A stretch of DNA of 64,000 nt from the NCBI RefSeq assembly GCF_029227915.1, contig NC_079876.1, positions 8,868,001 to 8,932,000 on the forward strand. The letters run 5' to 3'. Below are positions 22,111 through 34,862 of the stretch, in pieces. Numbering within the stretch: the first letter of the stretch is position 1; each line of letters begins with the position of its first letter. Source of the stretch: Hydractinia symbiolongicarpus (lineage: Eukaryota > Cnidaria > Hydrozoa > Anthoathecata > Hydractiniidae). The notes under the pieces are model-generated. The model was not told the DNA's origin. It was given only the letters and a program-made list of their open reading frames with translations, and ran no database searches. The position numbers were made by a program, and so were the translations under genes.

Positions 22111-24691
22111 ATCGCCGGCAAACGAAAACCTGCGATTTCCCGTAAATCCCGGACTCGGCCCGTATAGTCAAAAGTATACAAAGAAAGTACCCGGGGTGTA
22201 AACTCATTTCCCGAACGATTTTTTAAATTATTAATTCACCACTAAAGCCCATGAGACTTGTAGTTTTTAAAAATGTTTTCATTTTTGATGAGACGCTGAA
22301 TAAAAGAAGTTTAATCGCCGGCAAACGAAAACCCGCGATTTCCCGTAAATCCCGGACTCGGCCCGTATAGTCAAAAGTATACAAGAAAAGTACCCAGTGA
22401 GTAAACTCATTTCCCGAACGAATTTTTAAATTAGTTTTTCACCACTAAAACGCATGAGACTTGTAGTTTTCAAAAATGTTTTCATTTTTGATGAGACGCT
22501 GAATAAAAGAAGTTTAATCGCCGGCAAACGAAAACCTGCGATTTCCCGTAAATCCCGGACTCGGCCCGTATAGTCAAAAGTATACAAAGAGAGTACCCAG
22601 GGTGTAAACTCATTTCCCGAACGATTTTTTAAATTATTAATTCACCACTAAAACGCATGAGACTTGTAGTTTTCAAAAATGTTTTCATTTTTGATGAGAC
22701 GCTGAATAAAAGTAGTTTAATCGCCGGCAAACGAAAACTTGCGATTTCCCGTAAATCCCGGACTCGGCCCGTATAGTCCAAAGTATACAAAGAGAGTACC
22801 CAGGGTGTAAACTCATTTCCCGAACGATTTTTTAAATTATTTTTTCACCACTAAAACGCATGAGACTTGTAGTTTTCAAAAATGTTTTCATTTTTGATGA
22901 GACGCTGAATAAAAGAAGTTTAATCGCCTGCAAACGAAAACCTGCAATTTCCCGTGAATCGCGGACTCGGCCCGTATAGTCAAAAGTATACAAGGAAAGT
23001 ACCCAGGGAGTAAACTAATTTCCCAAACGATTTTTTAAATTATTATTTCACCACTAAAGCCCGTGAGACTTGTAGTTTTTAAAAATGTTTTCATTTTTGA
23101 TGAGACGCTGAATAAAAGAAGTTTAATCGCCGGCAAACGAAAACCTGCGATTTCCCGTAAATCCCGGACTCGGCTTGTATAGTCAAAAGTATACAAAGAG
23201 AGTACCCAGGGTGTAAACTCATTTCCCGAACGATTTTTTAAATTATTTTTTCACCACTAAAACGCATGAGACTTGTAGTTTTTAAAAAATGTTTTCATTT
23301 TTGATGAGACGATGAATAAAAGAAGTTTAATCGCCGGCAAACGAAAACCCGCGATTTCCCGTAAATCCCGGACTCGGCCCGTATAGTCAAAAGTATACAA
23401 GGAAAGTACCCAGTGAGTAAACTTATTTCCTGAACGAATTTTTAAATTATTATTTCACCACTAAAACGCATGAGACTTGTAGTTTTCAAAAATGTTTTCA
23501 TTTTTGATGAGACGCTGAATAAAAGAAGTTTAATCGCCGGCAAACAAAAACCTGCGATTTCCCGTAAATCCCGGACTCGGCCCGTATAGTCAAAAGTATA
23601 CAAAGAAAGTACCCTGTGAGTAAACTCATTTCCAAAACGATTTTTTAAATTATCTTTTCACCACTAAAGCCCATGAGACTTGTAGTTTTTAAAAATGTTT
23701 TCATTTTTGATGAGACGCTGAATAAAAGAAGTTTAATCGCCGGCAAACGAAAACCCGCGATTTCCCGTAAATCCCGGACTCGGCCCGTATAGTCAAAAGT
23801 ATACAAGAAAAGTACCCAGTGTGTAAACTTATTTCCCGAACGAATTTTTAAATTAGTTTTTCACCACTAAAACGCATGAGACTTGTAGTTTTCAAAAATG
23901 TTTTCATTTTTGATGAGACGCTGAATAAAAGAAGTTTAATCGCCGGCAAACGAAAACCCGCCATTTCCCGTAAATCCCGGACTCAGCCCGCATAGTCAAA
24001 AGTATACAAAGAAAGTACCCAGGGTGTAAACTCATTTCTCGAACGATTTTTTAAATTATTATTTCACCACTAAAGCCCATGAGACTTGTAGTTTTTAAAA
24101 ATGTTTTCATTTTTGATGAGACGCTGAATAAAAGAAGTTTAATCGCCGGCAAACGAAAACCCGCGATTTCCCGTAAATCCCGGACTCGGCCCGTATAGTC
24201 AAAAGTATACAAGAAAAGTACCCAGTGTGTAAACTTATTTCCCGAACGAATTTTTAAATTAGTTTTTCACCACTAAAACGCATGAGACTTGTAGTTTTCA
24301 AAAATGTTTTCATTTTTGATGAGACGCTGAATAAAAGAAGTTTAATCGCCGGCAAACGAAAACCTGCGATTTCCCGTAAATCCCGGACTCGGCTTGTATA
24401 GTCAAAAGTATACAAAGAGAGTACCCAGGGTGTAAACTCATTTCCCGAACGATTTCTTAAATTATTTTTTCACCACTAAAACGCATGAGACTTGTAGTTT
24501 TCAAAAATGTTTTCATTTTTGATGAGACGCTGAATAAAAGAATTTTAATCGCCTGCAAACGAAAACCTGCGATTTCCCGTAAATCCCGGACTCGGCCCGT
24601 ATAGTCAAAAGTATACAAAGAAAGTACCCAGGGAGTAAACTCATTTCCCAAACGATTTTTTAAATTATTATTTCACCAATAAAGCCCATGA
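22052..24691. repeat. 13-monomer higher-order unit, copy 1 (2,640 bp)
   Basis: The sequence here and in 24692-27331 is nearly base-for-base the same at offset 2,640. I noticed one difference inside (CGGACTCGG at about 22973 against CGGGCTCGG at about 25613) plus the junction bases. The unit includes the CTAAATAAAAGGAG monomer, the AAAGTAGTTT monomer, the GTGAATCGCGG monomer and the six-A TTTTTAAAAAATG monomer (about 23280). Such identity, against differences of several percent between neighbouring monomers, defines a recent higher-order repeat. Confidence 0.9.
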
Positions 24692-27331
24692 GACTTGTAG
24701 TTTTCAAAAATGTTTTCATTTTTGATGAGACGCTAAATAAAAGGAGTTTAATCGCCGGCAAACGAAAACCTGCGATTTCCCGTAAATCCCGGACTCGGCC
24801 CGTATAGTCAAAAGTATACAAAGAAAGTACCCGGGGTGTAAACTCATTTCCCGAACGATTTTTTAAATTATTAATTCACCACTAAAGCCCATGAGACTTG
24901 TAGTTTTTAAAAATGTTTTCATTTTTGATGAGACGCTGAATAAAAGAAGTTTAATCGCCGGCAAACGAAAACCCGCGATTTCCCGTAAATCCCGGACTCG
25001 GCCCGTATAGTCAAAAGTATACAAGAAAAGTACCCAGTGAGTAAACTCATTTCCCGAACGAATTTTTAAATTAGTTTTTCACCACTAAAACGCATGAGAC
25101 TTGTAGTTTTCAAAAATGTTTTCATTTTTGATGAGACGCTGAATAAAAGAAGTTTAATCGCCGGCAAACGAAAACCTGCGATTTCCCGTAAATCCCGGAC
25201 TCGGCCCGTATAGTCAAAAGTATACAAAGAGAGTACCCAGGGTGTAAACTCATTTCCCGAACGATTTTTTAAATTATTAATTCACCACTAAAACGCATGA
25301 GACTTGTAGTTTTCAAAAATGTTTTCATTTTTGATGAGACGCTGAATAAAAGTAGTTTAATCGCCGGCAAACGAAAACTTGCGATTTCCCGTAAATCCCG
25401 GACTCGGCCCGTATAGTCCAAAGTATACAAAGAGAGTACCCAGGGTGTAAACTCATTTCCCGAACGATTTTTTAAATTATTTTTTCACCACTAAAACGCA
25501 TGAGACTTGTAGTTTTCAAAAATGTTTTCATTTTTGATGAGACGCTGAATAAAAGAAGTTTAATCGCCTGCAAACGAAAACCTGCAATTTCCCGTGAATC
25601 GCGGGCTCGGCCCGTATAGTCAAAAGTATACAAGGAAAGTACCCAGGGAGTAAACTAATTTCCCAAACGATTTTTTAAATTATTATTTCACCACTAAAGC
25701 CCGTGAGACTTGTAGTTTTTAAAAATGTTTTCATTTTTGATGAGACGCTGAATAAAAGAAGTTTAATCGCCGGCAAACGAAAACCTGCGATTTCCCGTAA
25801 ATCCCGGACTCGGCTTGTATAGTCAAAAGTATACAAAGAGAGTACCCAGGGTGTAAACTCATTTCCCGAACGATTTTTTAAATTATTTTTTCACCACTAA
25901 AACGCATGAGACTTGTAGTTTTTAAAAAATGTTTTCATTTTTGATGAGACGATGAATAAAAGAAGTTTAATCGCCGGCAAACGAAAACCCGCGATTTCCC
26001 GTAAATCCCGGACTCGGCCCGTATAGTCAAAAGTATACAAGGAAAGTACCCAGTGAGTAAACTTATTTCCTGAACGAATTTTTAAATTATTATTTCACCA
26101 CTAAAACGCATGAGACTTGTAGTTTTCAAAAATGTTTTCATTTTTGATGAGACGCTGAATAAAAGAAGTTTAATCGCCGGCAAACAAAAACCTGCGATTT
26201 CCCGTAAATCCCGGACTCGGCCCGTATAGTCAAAAGTATACAAAGAAAGTACCCTGTGAGTAAACTCATTTCCAAAACGATTTTTTAAATTATCTTTTCA
26301 CCACTAAAGCCCATGAGACTTGTAGTTTTTAAAAATGTTTTCATTTTTGATGAGACGCTGAATAAAAGAAGTTTAATCGCCGGCAAACGAAAACCCGCGA
26401 TTTCCCGTAAATCCCGGACTCGGCCCGTATAGTCAAAAGTATACAAGAAAAGTACCCAGTGTGTAAACTTATTTCCCGAACGAATTTTTAAATTAGTTTT
26501 TCACCACTAAAACGCATGAGACTTGTAGTTTTCAAAAATGTTTTCATTTTTGATGAGACGCTGAATAAAAGAAGTTTAATCGCCGGCAAACGAAAACCCG
26601 CCATTTCCCGTAAATCCCGGACTCAGCCCGCATAGTCAAAAGTATACAAAGAAAGTACCCAGGGTGTAAACTCATTTCTCGAACGATTTTTTAAATTATT
26701 ATTTCACCACTAAAGCCCATGAGACTTGTAGTTTTTAAAAATGTTTTCATTTTTGATGAGACGCTGAATAAAAGAAGTTTAATCGCCGGCAAACGAAAAC
26801 CCGCGATTTCCCGTAAATCCCGGACTCGGCCCGTATAGTCAAAAGTATACAAGAAAAGTACCCAGTGTGTAAACTTATTTCCCGAACGAATTTTTAAATT
26901 AGTTTTTCACCACTAAAACGCATGAGACTTGTAGTTTTCAAAAATGTTTTCATTTTTGATGAGACGCTGAATAAAAGAAGTTTAATCGCCGGCAAACGAA
27001 AACCTGCGATTTCCCGTAAATCCCGGACTCGGCTTGTATAGTCAAAAGTATACAAAGAGAGTACCCAGGGTGTAAACTCATTTCCCGAACGATTTCTTAA
27101 ATTATTTTTTCACCACTAAAACGCATGAGACTTGTAGTTTTCAAAAATGTTTTCATTTTTGATGAGACGCTGAATAAAAGAATTTTAATCGCCTGCAAAC
27201 GAAAACCTGCGATTTCCCGTAAATCCCGGACTCGGCCCGTATAGTCAAAAGTATACAAAGAAAGTACCCAGGGAGTAAACTCATTTCCCAAACGATTTTT
27301 TAAATTATTATTTCACCAATAAAGCCCATGA
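24692..27331. repeat. 13-monomer higher-order unit, copy 2 (2,640 bp)
   Basis: This is a direct tandem copy of 22052-24691. The joining monomer at about 24660-24760 is a hybrid: its left part (CACCAATAAAGCCCATGAG) is the last monomer of the unit, and its right part (TTTTCAAAAATG, then CTAAATAAAAGG) is the first. Copy 2 ends in TTTTTAAAAATG and GACGATGAATAAAAG instead, which fixes the right boundary within about 40 bp. The breakpoint lies near GAGACTTGTAG. Confidence 0.9.
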
Positions 27332-29824
27332 GACTTGTAGTTTTTAAAAATGTTTTCATTTTTGATGAGACGATGAATAAAAGAAGTTTAATCGCCGGCA
27401 AACGAAAACCCGCGATTTCCCGTAAATCCCGGACTCGGCCCGTATAGTCAAAAGTATACAAGGAAAGTACCCAGTGAGTAAACTTCTTTCCTGAACGATT
27501 TTTTAAATTATTTTTTCACCACTAAAACGCATGAGACTTGTAGTTTTAGAAATGTTTTCATTTTTGATGAGACGCTTAATGAAAGTGGTTTAATCGCCGG
27601 CAAACGAAAACCTGCGATTTCCTGTAAATCCCCGGCTTGGCCCGTATAGACGAATGTATACAAAGAAAGTACCCAGGGTGTAAACTCATTTCCCGAACGA
27701 TTTTTTAAATTATTATTTCACCACTAAAACGCATGAGACTTGTAGTTTTTAAAAATGTTTTCATTTTTAATGAGACGCTGAATAAAAGAAGTTTAATCGC
27801 CGGCAAACGAAAACCTGCGATTTCCCGTAAATCCCGGACTCGGCCCGTATAGTCAAAAGTATACAAAGAAAGTACCCTGTGAGTAAACTCATTTCCAAAA
27901 CGATTTTTTAAATTATCTTTTCACCACTAAAACGCTTGAGACTTGTAGTTTTCAAAAATGTTTTCATTTTTGATGAGACGCTAAATAAAAGAAGTTTAAT
28001 CGCCGGCAAACGAAAACCCGCCATTTCCCGTAAACCCCGGACTCGGATCGCATAGTCAAAAGTATACAAAGAAAGTACCCAGGGTGTAAACTCATTTCCC
28101 GAACGATTTTTTAAATTATTATTTCACCACTAAAACGCATGAGACTTGTAGTTTTCAAAAATGTTTTCATTTTTGATGAGACGCTGAATAAAAGAAGTTT
28201 AATCGCCGGCAAACGAAAACCTGCGATTTCCCGTAAATCCCGGACTCGGCCCGTATAGTCAAAAGTATACAAAGAAAGTACCCGGGGTGTAAACTCATTT
28301 CCTGAACGATTTTTTAAATTATTAATTCACAACTAAAGCCCATGAGACTTGTAGTTTTTAAAAATGTTTTCATTTTTGATGAGACGCTGAATAAAAGAAG
28401 TTTAATCGCCGGCAAACGAAAACCCTCGATTTCCCGTAAATCCCGGACTCGGCCCGTATAGTCAAAAGTATACAAGAAAAGTACCCAGTGAGTAAACTCA
28501 TTTCCCGAACGAATTTTTAAATTAGTTTTTCACCACTAAAACGCATGAGACTTGCAGTTTACAAAAATGTTTTCATTTTTGATGAGACGCTGAATAAAAG
28601 AAGTTTAATTGCCGGCAAACGAAAACCTGCGATTTCCCGTAAATCCCGGACTCGGCCCGTATAGTCAAAAGTATACAAAGAGAGTACCCAGGGTGTAAAC
28701 TCATTTCCCGAACGATTTTTTAAATTATTTTTTCACCACTAAAACGCATGAGACTTGTAGTTTTCAAAAATGTTTTCATTTTTGATGAGACGCTGAATAA
28801 AAGAAGTTTAATCGCCTGTAAACGAAAACCTGCGATTTCCCGTAAATCCCGGACTCGGCCCGTATAGTTAAAAGTATACAAAGAAAGTACCCAGGGAGTA
28901 AACTCATTTCCCAAACGATTTTTAAATTATTATTTCACCAATAAAGCCCATGAGACTTGTAGTTTTTAAAAATGTTTTCATTTTTGATGAGACGATGAAT
29001 AAAAGAAGTTTAATCGCCGGCAAACGAAAACCCGCGATTTCCCATAAATCCCGGACTCGGCCCGTATAGTCAAAAGTATACAAGAAAAGTACCCAGTGAG
29101 TAAACTCATTTCCCGAACGAATTTTTAAATTAGTTTTTCACCACTAAAACGCATGAGACTTGCAGTTTTCAAAAATGTTTTCATTTTTGATGAGACGCTT
29201 AATGAAAGTGGTTTAATCGCCGGCAAACGAAAACCTGCGATTTCCCGTAAATCCCGGACTCGGCCCGTATAGTCAAAAGTATACAAAGAGAGTACCCTGT
29301 GAGTAAACTCATTTCCAAAACGATTTTTTAAATTATCTTTTCACCACTAAAACGCTTGAGACTTGTAGTTTTCAAAAATGTTTTCATTTTTGATGAGACG
29401 CTAAATAAAAGAAGTTTAATCGCCGGCAAACGAAAACCCGCCATTTCCTGTAAACCCCGGACTCGGCCCGCATAGTCAAAAGTATACAAAGAAAGTACCC
29501 AGGGTGTAAACTCATTTCCCGAACGATTTTTTAAATTATTATTTCACCACTAAAACGCATGAGACTTGTAGTTTTCAAAAATGTTTTCATTTTTGATGAG
29601 ACGCTGAATAAAAGAAGTTTAATCGCCGGCAAACAAAAACCTGCGATTTCCCGTAAATCCCGGACTCGGCCCGTATAGTCAAAAGTATACAAAGAAAGTA
29701 CCCTGTGAGTAAACTCATTTCCAAAACGATTTTTTAAATTATCTTTTCACCACTAAAACGCTTGAGACTTGTAGTTTTCAAAAATGTTTTCATTTTTGAT
29801 GAGACGCTAAATAAAAGGAGTTTA
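26584..29824. repeat. Block D, copy 2 (16 monomers)
   Basis: This is the second copy of 18870-22110, carrying AAACTTCTTTCCTG (27481), TAGTTTTAGAAATG (about 27543), CGGATCGCATAG (about 28045) and CAGTTTACAAAAATG (about 28555). It overlaps the end of the 13-monomer unit's second copy. At the right end this copy continues into an AAACCCGCCATT monomer that copy 1 lacks: near 22110 one whole 203-bp monomer is missing by comparison. Confidence 0.8.
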
Positions 29825-32807
29825 ATCGCCGGCAAACGAAAACCCGCCATTTCCCGTAAACCCCGGACTCAGCCCGCATAGCCAAAAGTATACAAAGAAA
29901 GTACCCAGGGTGTAAACTCATTTCCCGAACGATTTTTTAAATTATTATTTCACCACTAAAACGCATGAGACTTGTAGTTTTCAAAAATGTTTTCATTTTT
30001 GATGAGACGCTGAATAAAAGAAGTTTAATCGCCGGCAAACGAAAACCTGCGATTTCCCGTAAATCCCGGACTCGGCCCGTATAGTCAAAAGTATACAAAG
30101 AAAGTACCCGGGGTGTAAACTCATTTCCCGAACGATTTTTTAAATTATTAATTCACCACTAAAGCCCATGAGACTTGTAGTTTTTAAAAATGTTTTCATT
30201 TTTGATGAGACGCTGAATAAAAGAAGTTTAATCGCCGGCAAACGAAAACCCGCGATTTCCCGTAAATCCCGGACTCGGCCCGTATAGTCAAAAGTATACA
30301 AGAAAAGTACCCAGTGAGTAAACTCATTTCCCGAACGAATTTTTAAATTAGTTTTTCACCACTAAAACGCATGAGACTTGTAGTTTTCAAAAATGTTTTC
30401 ATTTTTGATGAGACGCTGAATAAAAGAAGTTTAATCGCCGGCAAACGAAAACCTGCGATTTCCCGTAAATCCCGGACTCGGCCCGTATAGTCAAAAGTAT
30501 ACAAAGAGAGTACCCAGGGTGTAAACTCATTTCCCGAACGATTTTTTAAATTATTAATTCACCACTAAAACGCATGAGACTTGTAGTTTTCAAAAATGTT
30601 TTCATTTTTGATGAGACGCTGAATAAAAGTAGTTTAATCGCCGGCAAACGAAAACTTGCGATTTCCCGTAAATCCCGGACTCGGCCCGTATAGTCCAAAG
30701 TATACAAAGAGAGTACCCAGGGTGTAAACTCATTTCCCGAACGATTTTTTAAATTATTTTTTCACCACTAAAACGCATGAGACTTGTAGTTTTCAAAAAT
30801 GTTTTCATTTTTGATGAGACGCTGAATAAAAGAAGTTTAATCGCCTGCAAACGAAAACCTGCAATTTCCCGTGAATCGCGGACGCGGCCCGTATAGTCAA
30901 AAGTATACAAGGAAAGTACCCAGGGAGTAAACTAATTTCCCAAACGATTTTTTAAATTATTATTTCACCACTAAAGCCCGTGAGACTTGTAGTTTTTAAA
31001 AATGTTTTCATTTTTGATGAGACGCTGAATAAAAGAAGTTTAATCGCCGGCAAACGAAAACCTGCGATTTCCCGTAAATCCCGGACTCGGCTTGTATAGT
31101 CAAAAGTATACAAAGAGAGTACCCAGGGTGTAAACTCATTTCCCGAACGATTTTTTAAATTATTTTTTCACCACTAAAACGCATGAGACTTGTAGTTTTC
31201 AAAAATGTTTTCATTTTTGATGAGACGCTGAATAAAAGAAGTTTAATCGCCGGCAAACAAAAACCTGCGATTTCCCGTAAATCCCGGACTCGGCCCGTAT
31301 AGTCAAAAGTATACAAAGAAAGTACCCTGTGAGTAAACTCATTTCCAAAACGATTTTTTAAATTATCTTTTCACCACTAAAACGCTTGAGACTTGTAGTT
31401 TTCAAAAATGTTTTCATTTTTGATGAGACGCTAAATAAAAGGAGTTTAATCGCCGGCAAACGAAAACCCGCCATTTCCCGTAAACCCCGGACTCAGCCCG
31501 CATAGTCAAAAGTATACAAAGAAAGTACCCAGGGTGTAAACTCATTTCCCGAACGATTTTTTAAATTATTATTTCACCACTAAAACGCATGAGACTTGTA
31601 GTTTTCAAAAATGTTTTCATTTTTGATGAGACGCTGAATAAAAGAAGTTTAATCGCCGGCAAACGAAAACCTGCGATTTCCCGTAAATCCCGGACTCGGC
31701 CCGTATAGTCAAAAGTATACAAAGAAAGTACCCGGGGTGTAAACTCATTTCCCGAACGATTTTTTAAATTATTAATTCACCACTAAAGCCCATGAGACTT
31801 GTAGTTTTTAAAAATGTTTTCATTTTTGATGAGACGCTGAATAAAAGAAGTTTAATCGCCGGCAAACGAAAACCCGCGATTTCCCGTAAATCCCGGACTC
31901 GGCCCGTATAGTCAAAAGTATACAAGAAAAGTACCCAGTGAGTAAACTCATTTCCCGAACGAATTTTTAAATTAGTTTTTCACCACTAAAACGCATGAGA
32001 CTTGTAGTTTTCAAAAATGTTTTCATTTTTGATGAGACGCTGAATAAAAGAAGTTTAATCGCCGGCAAACGAAAACCTGCGATTTCCCGTAAATCCCGGA
32101 CTCGGCCCGTATAGTCAAAAGTATACAAAGAGAGTACCCAGGGTGTAAACTCATTTCCCGAACGATTTTTTAAATTATTAATTCACCACTAAAACGCATG
32201 AGACTTGTAGTTTTCAAAAATGTTTTCATTTTTGATGAGACGCTGAATAAAAGTAGTTTAATCGCCGGCAAACGAAAACTTGCGATTTCCCGTAAATCCC
32301 GGACTCGGCCCGTATAGTCCAAAGTATACAAAGAGAGTACCCAGGGTGTAAACTCATTTCCCGAACGATTTTTTAAATTATTTTTTCACCACTAAAACGC
32401 ATGAGACTTGTAGTTTTCAAAAATGTTTTCATTTTTGATGAGACGCTGAATAAAAGAAGTTTAATCGCCTGCAAACGAAAACCTGCAATTTCCCGTGAAT
32501 CGCGGACGCGGCCCGTATAGTCAAAAGTATACAAGGAAAGTACCCAGGGAGTAAACTAATTTCCCAAACGATTTTTTAAATTATTATTTCACCACTAAAG
32601 CCCGTGAGACTTGTAGTTTTTAAAAATGTTTTCATTTTTGATGAGACGCTGAATAAAAGAAGTTTAATCGCCGGCAAACGAAAACCTGCGATTTCCCGTA
32701 AATCCCGGACTCGGCTTGTATAGTCAAAAGTATACAAAGAGAGTACCCAGGGTGTAAACTCATTTCCCGAACGATTTTTTAAATTATTTTTTCACCACTA
32801 AAACGCA
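29560..32807. repeat. Tandem pair of an 8-monomer unit (1,624 bp)
   Basis: 29560-31183 and 31184-32807 align at offset 1,624, exactly 8 x 203. Both carry ACTCAGCCCGCATAG, AAAGTAGTTT, TAGTCCAAAGTATAC and the private GTGAATCGCGGACGCGG (about 30872 and about 32496). One difference is CATAGCCAAAAG (29877) against CATAGTCAAAAG. The breakpoint lies within about 31166-31198. Confidence 0.85.
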
Positions 32808-34823
32808 TGAGACTTGTAGTTTTTAAAAAATGTTTTCATTTTTGATGAGACGATGAATAAAAGAAGTTTAATCGCCGGCAAACGAAAACCCGCGATTTCC
32901 CGTAAATCCCGGACTCGGCCCGTATAGTCAAAAGTATACAAGGAAAGTACCCAGTGAGTAAACTTATTTCCTGAACGAATTTTTAAATTATTATTTCACC
33001 ACTAAAACGCATGAGACTTGTAGTTTTCAAAAATGTTTTCATTTTTGATGAGACGCTGAATAAAAGAAGTTTAATCGCCGGCAAACAAAAACCTGCGATT
33101 TCCCGTAAATCCCGGACTCGGCCCGTATAGTCAAAAGTATACAAAGAAAGTACCCTGTGAGTAAACTCATTTCCAAAACGATTTTTTAAATTATCTTTTC
33201 ACCACTAAAACGCTTGAGACTTGTAGTTTTCAAAAATGTTTTCATTTTTGATGAGACGCTAAATAAAAGGAGTTTAATCGCCGGCAAACGAAAACCCGCC
33301 ATTTCCCGTAAACCCCGGACTCAGCCCGCATAGTCAAAAGTATACAAAGAAAGTACCCAGGGTGTAAACTCATTTCCCGAACGATTTTTTAAATTATTAT
33401 TTCACCACTAAAACGCATGAGACTTGTAGTTTTCAAAAATGTTTTCATTTTTGATGAGACGCTGAATAAAAGAAGTTTAATCGCCGGCAAACGAAAACCT
33501 GCGATTTCCCGTAAATCCCGGACTCGGCCCGTATAGTCAAAAGTATACAAAGAAAGTACCCGGGGTGTAAACTCATTTCCCGAACGATTTTTTAAATTAT
33601 TAATTCACCACTAAAGCCCATGAGACTTGTAGTTTTTAAAAATGTTTTCATTTTTGATGAGACGCTGAATAAAAGAAGTTTAATCGCCGGCAAACGAAAA
33701 CCCGCGATTTCCCGTAAATCCCGGACTCGGCCCGTATAGTCAAAAGTATACAAGAAAAGTACCCAGTGAGTAAACTCATTTCCCGAACGAATTTTTAAAT
33801 TAGTTTTTCACCACTAAAACGCATGAGACTTGTAGTTTTCAAAAATGTTTTCATTTTTGATGAGACGCTGAATAAAAGAAGTTTAATCGCCGGCAAACGA
33901 AAACCTGCGATTTCCCGTAAATCCCGGACTCGGCCCGTATAGTCAAAAGTATACAAAGAGAGTACCCAGGGTGTAAACTCATTTCCCGAACGATTTTTTA
34001 AATTATTAATTCACCACTAAAACGCATGAGACTTGTAGTTTTCAAAAATGTTTTCATTTTTGATGAGACGCTGAATAAAAGTAGTTTAATCGCCGGCAAA
34101 CGAAAACTTGCGATTTCCCGTAAATCCCGGACTCGGCCCGTATAGTCCAAAGTATACAAAGAGAGTACCCAGGGTGTAAACTCATTTCCCGAACGATTTT
34201 TTAAATTATTTTTTCACCACTAAAACGCATGAGACTTGTAGTTTTCAAAAATGTTTTCATTTTTGATGAGACGCTGAATAAAAGAAGTTTAATCGCCTGC
34301 AAACGAAAACCTGCAATTTCCCGTGAATCGCGGACTCGGCCCGTATAGTCAAAAGTATACAAGGAAAGTACCCAGGGAGTAAACTAATTTCCCAAACGAT
34401 TTTTTAAATTATTATTTCACCACTAAAGCCCGTGAGACTTGTAGTTTTTAAAAATGTTTTCATTTTTGATGAGACGCTGAATAAAAGAAGTTTAATCGCC
34501 GGCAAACGAAAACCTGCGATTTCCCGTAAATCCCGGACTCGGCTTGTATAGTCAAAAGTATACAAAGAGAGTACCCAGGGTGTAAACTCATTTCCCGAAC
34601 GATTTTTTAAATTATTTTTTCACCACTAAAACGCATGAGACTTGTAGTTTTTAAAAAATGTTTTCATTTTTGATGAGACGATGAATAAAAGAAGTTTAAT
34701 CGCCGGCAAACGAAAACCCGCGATTTCCCGTAAATCCCGGACTCGGCCCGTATAGTCAAAAGTATACAAGGAAAGTACCCAGTGAGTAAACTTATTTCCT
34801 GAACGAATTTTTAAATTATTTTT
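31168..34823. repeat. Tandem pair of a 9-monomer unit (1,828 bp)
   Basis: 31168-32995 and 32996-34823 align at offset 1,828, which is 9 x 203 plus the extra A of TTTTTAAAAAATG (about 32821 and about 34650). The unit is the preceding 8-mer plus the GACGATGAATAAAAG monomer. It overlaps that pair, so the 8-mer and 9-mer are nested states of one lineage, and most of it also matches the 13-mer. ACGCGG at 32504 reads ACTCGG in the last copy (about 34334). Confidence 0.85.
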
Positions 34824-34862
34824 TCACCACTAAAACGCATGAGACTTGTAGTTTTCAGAATT

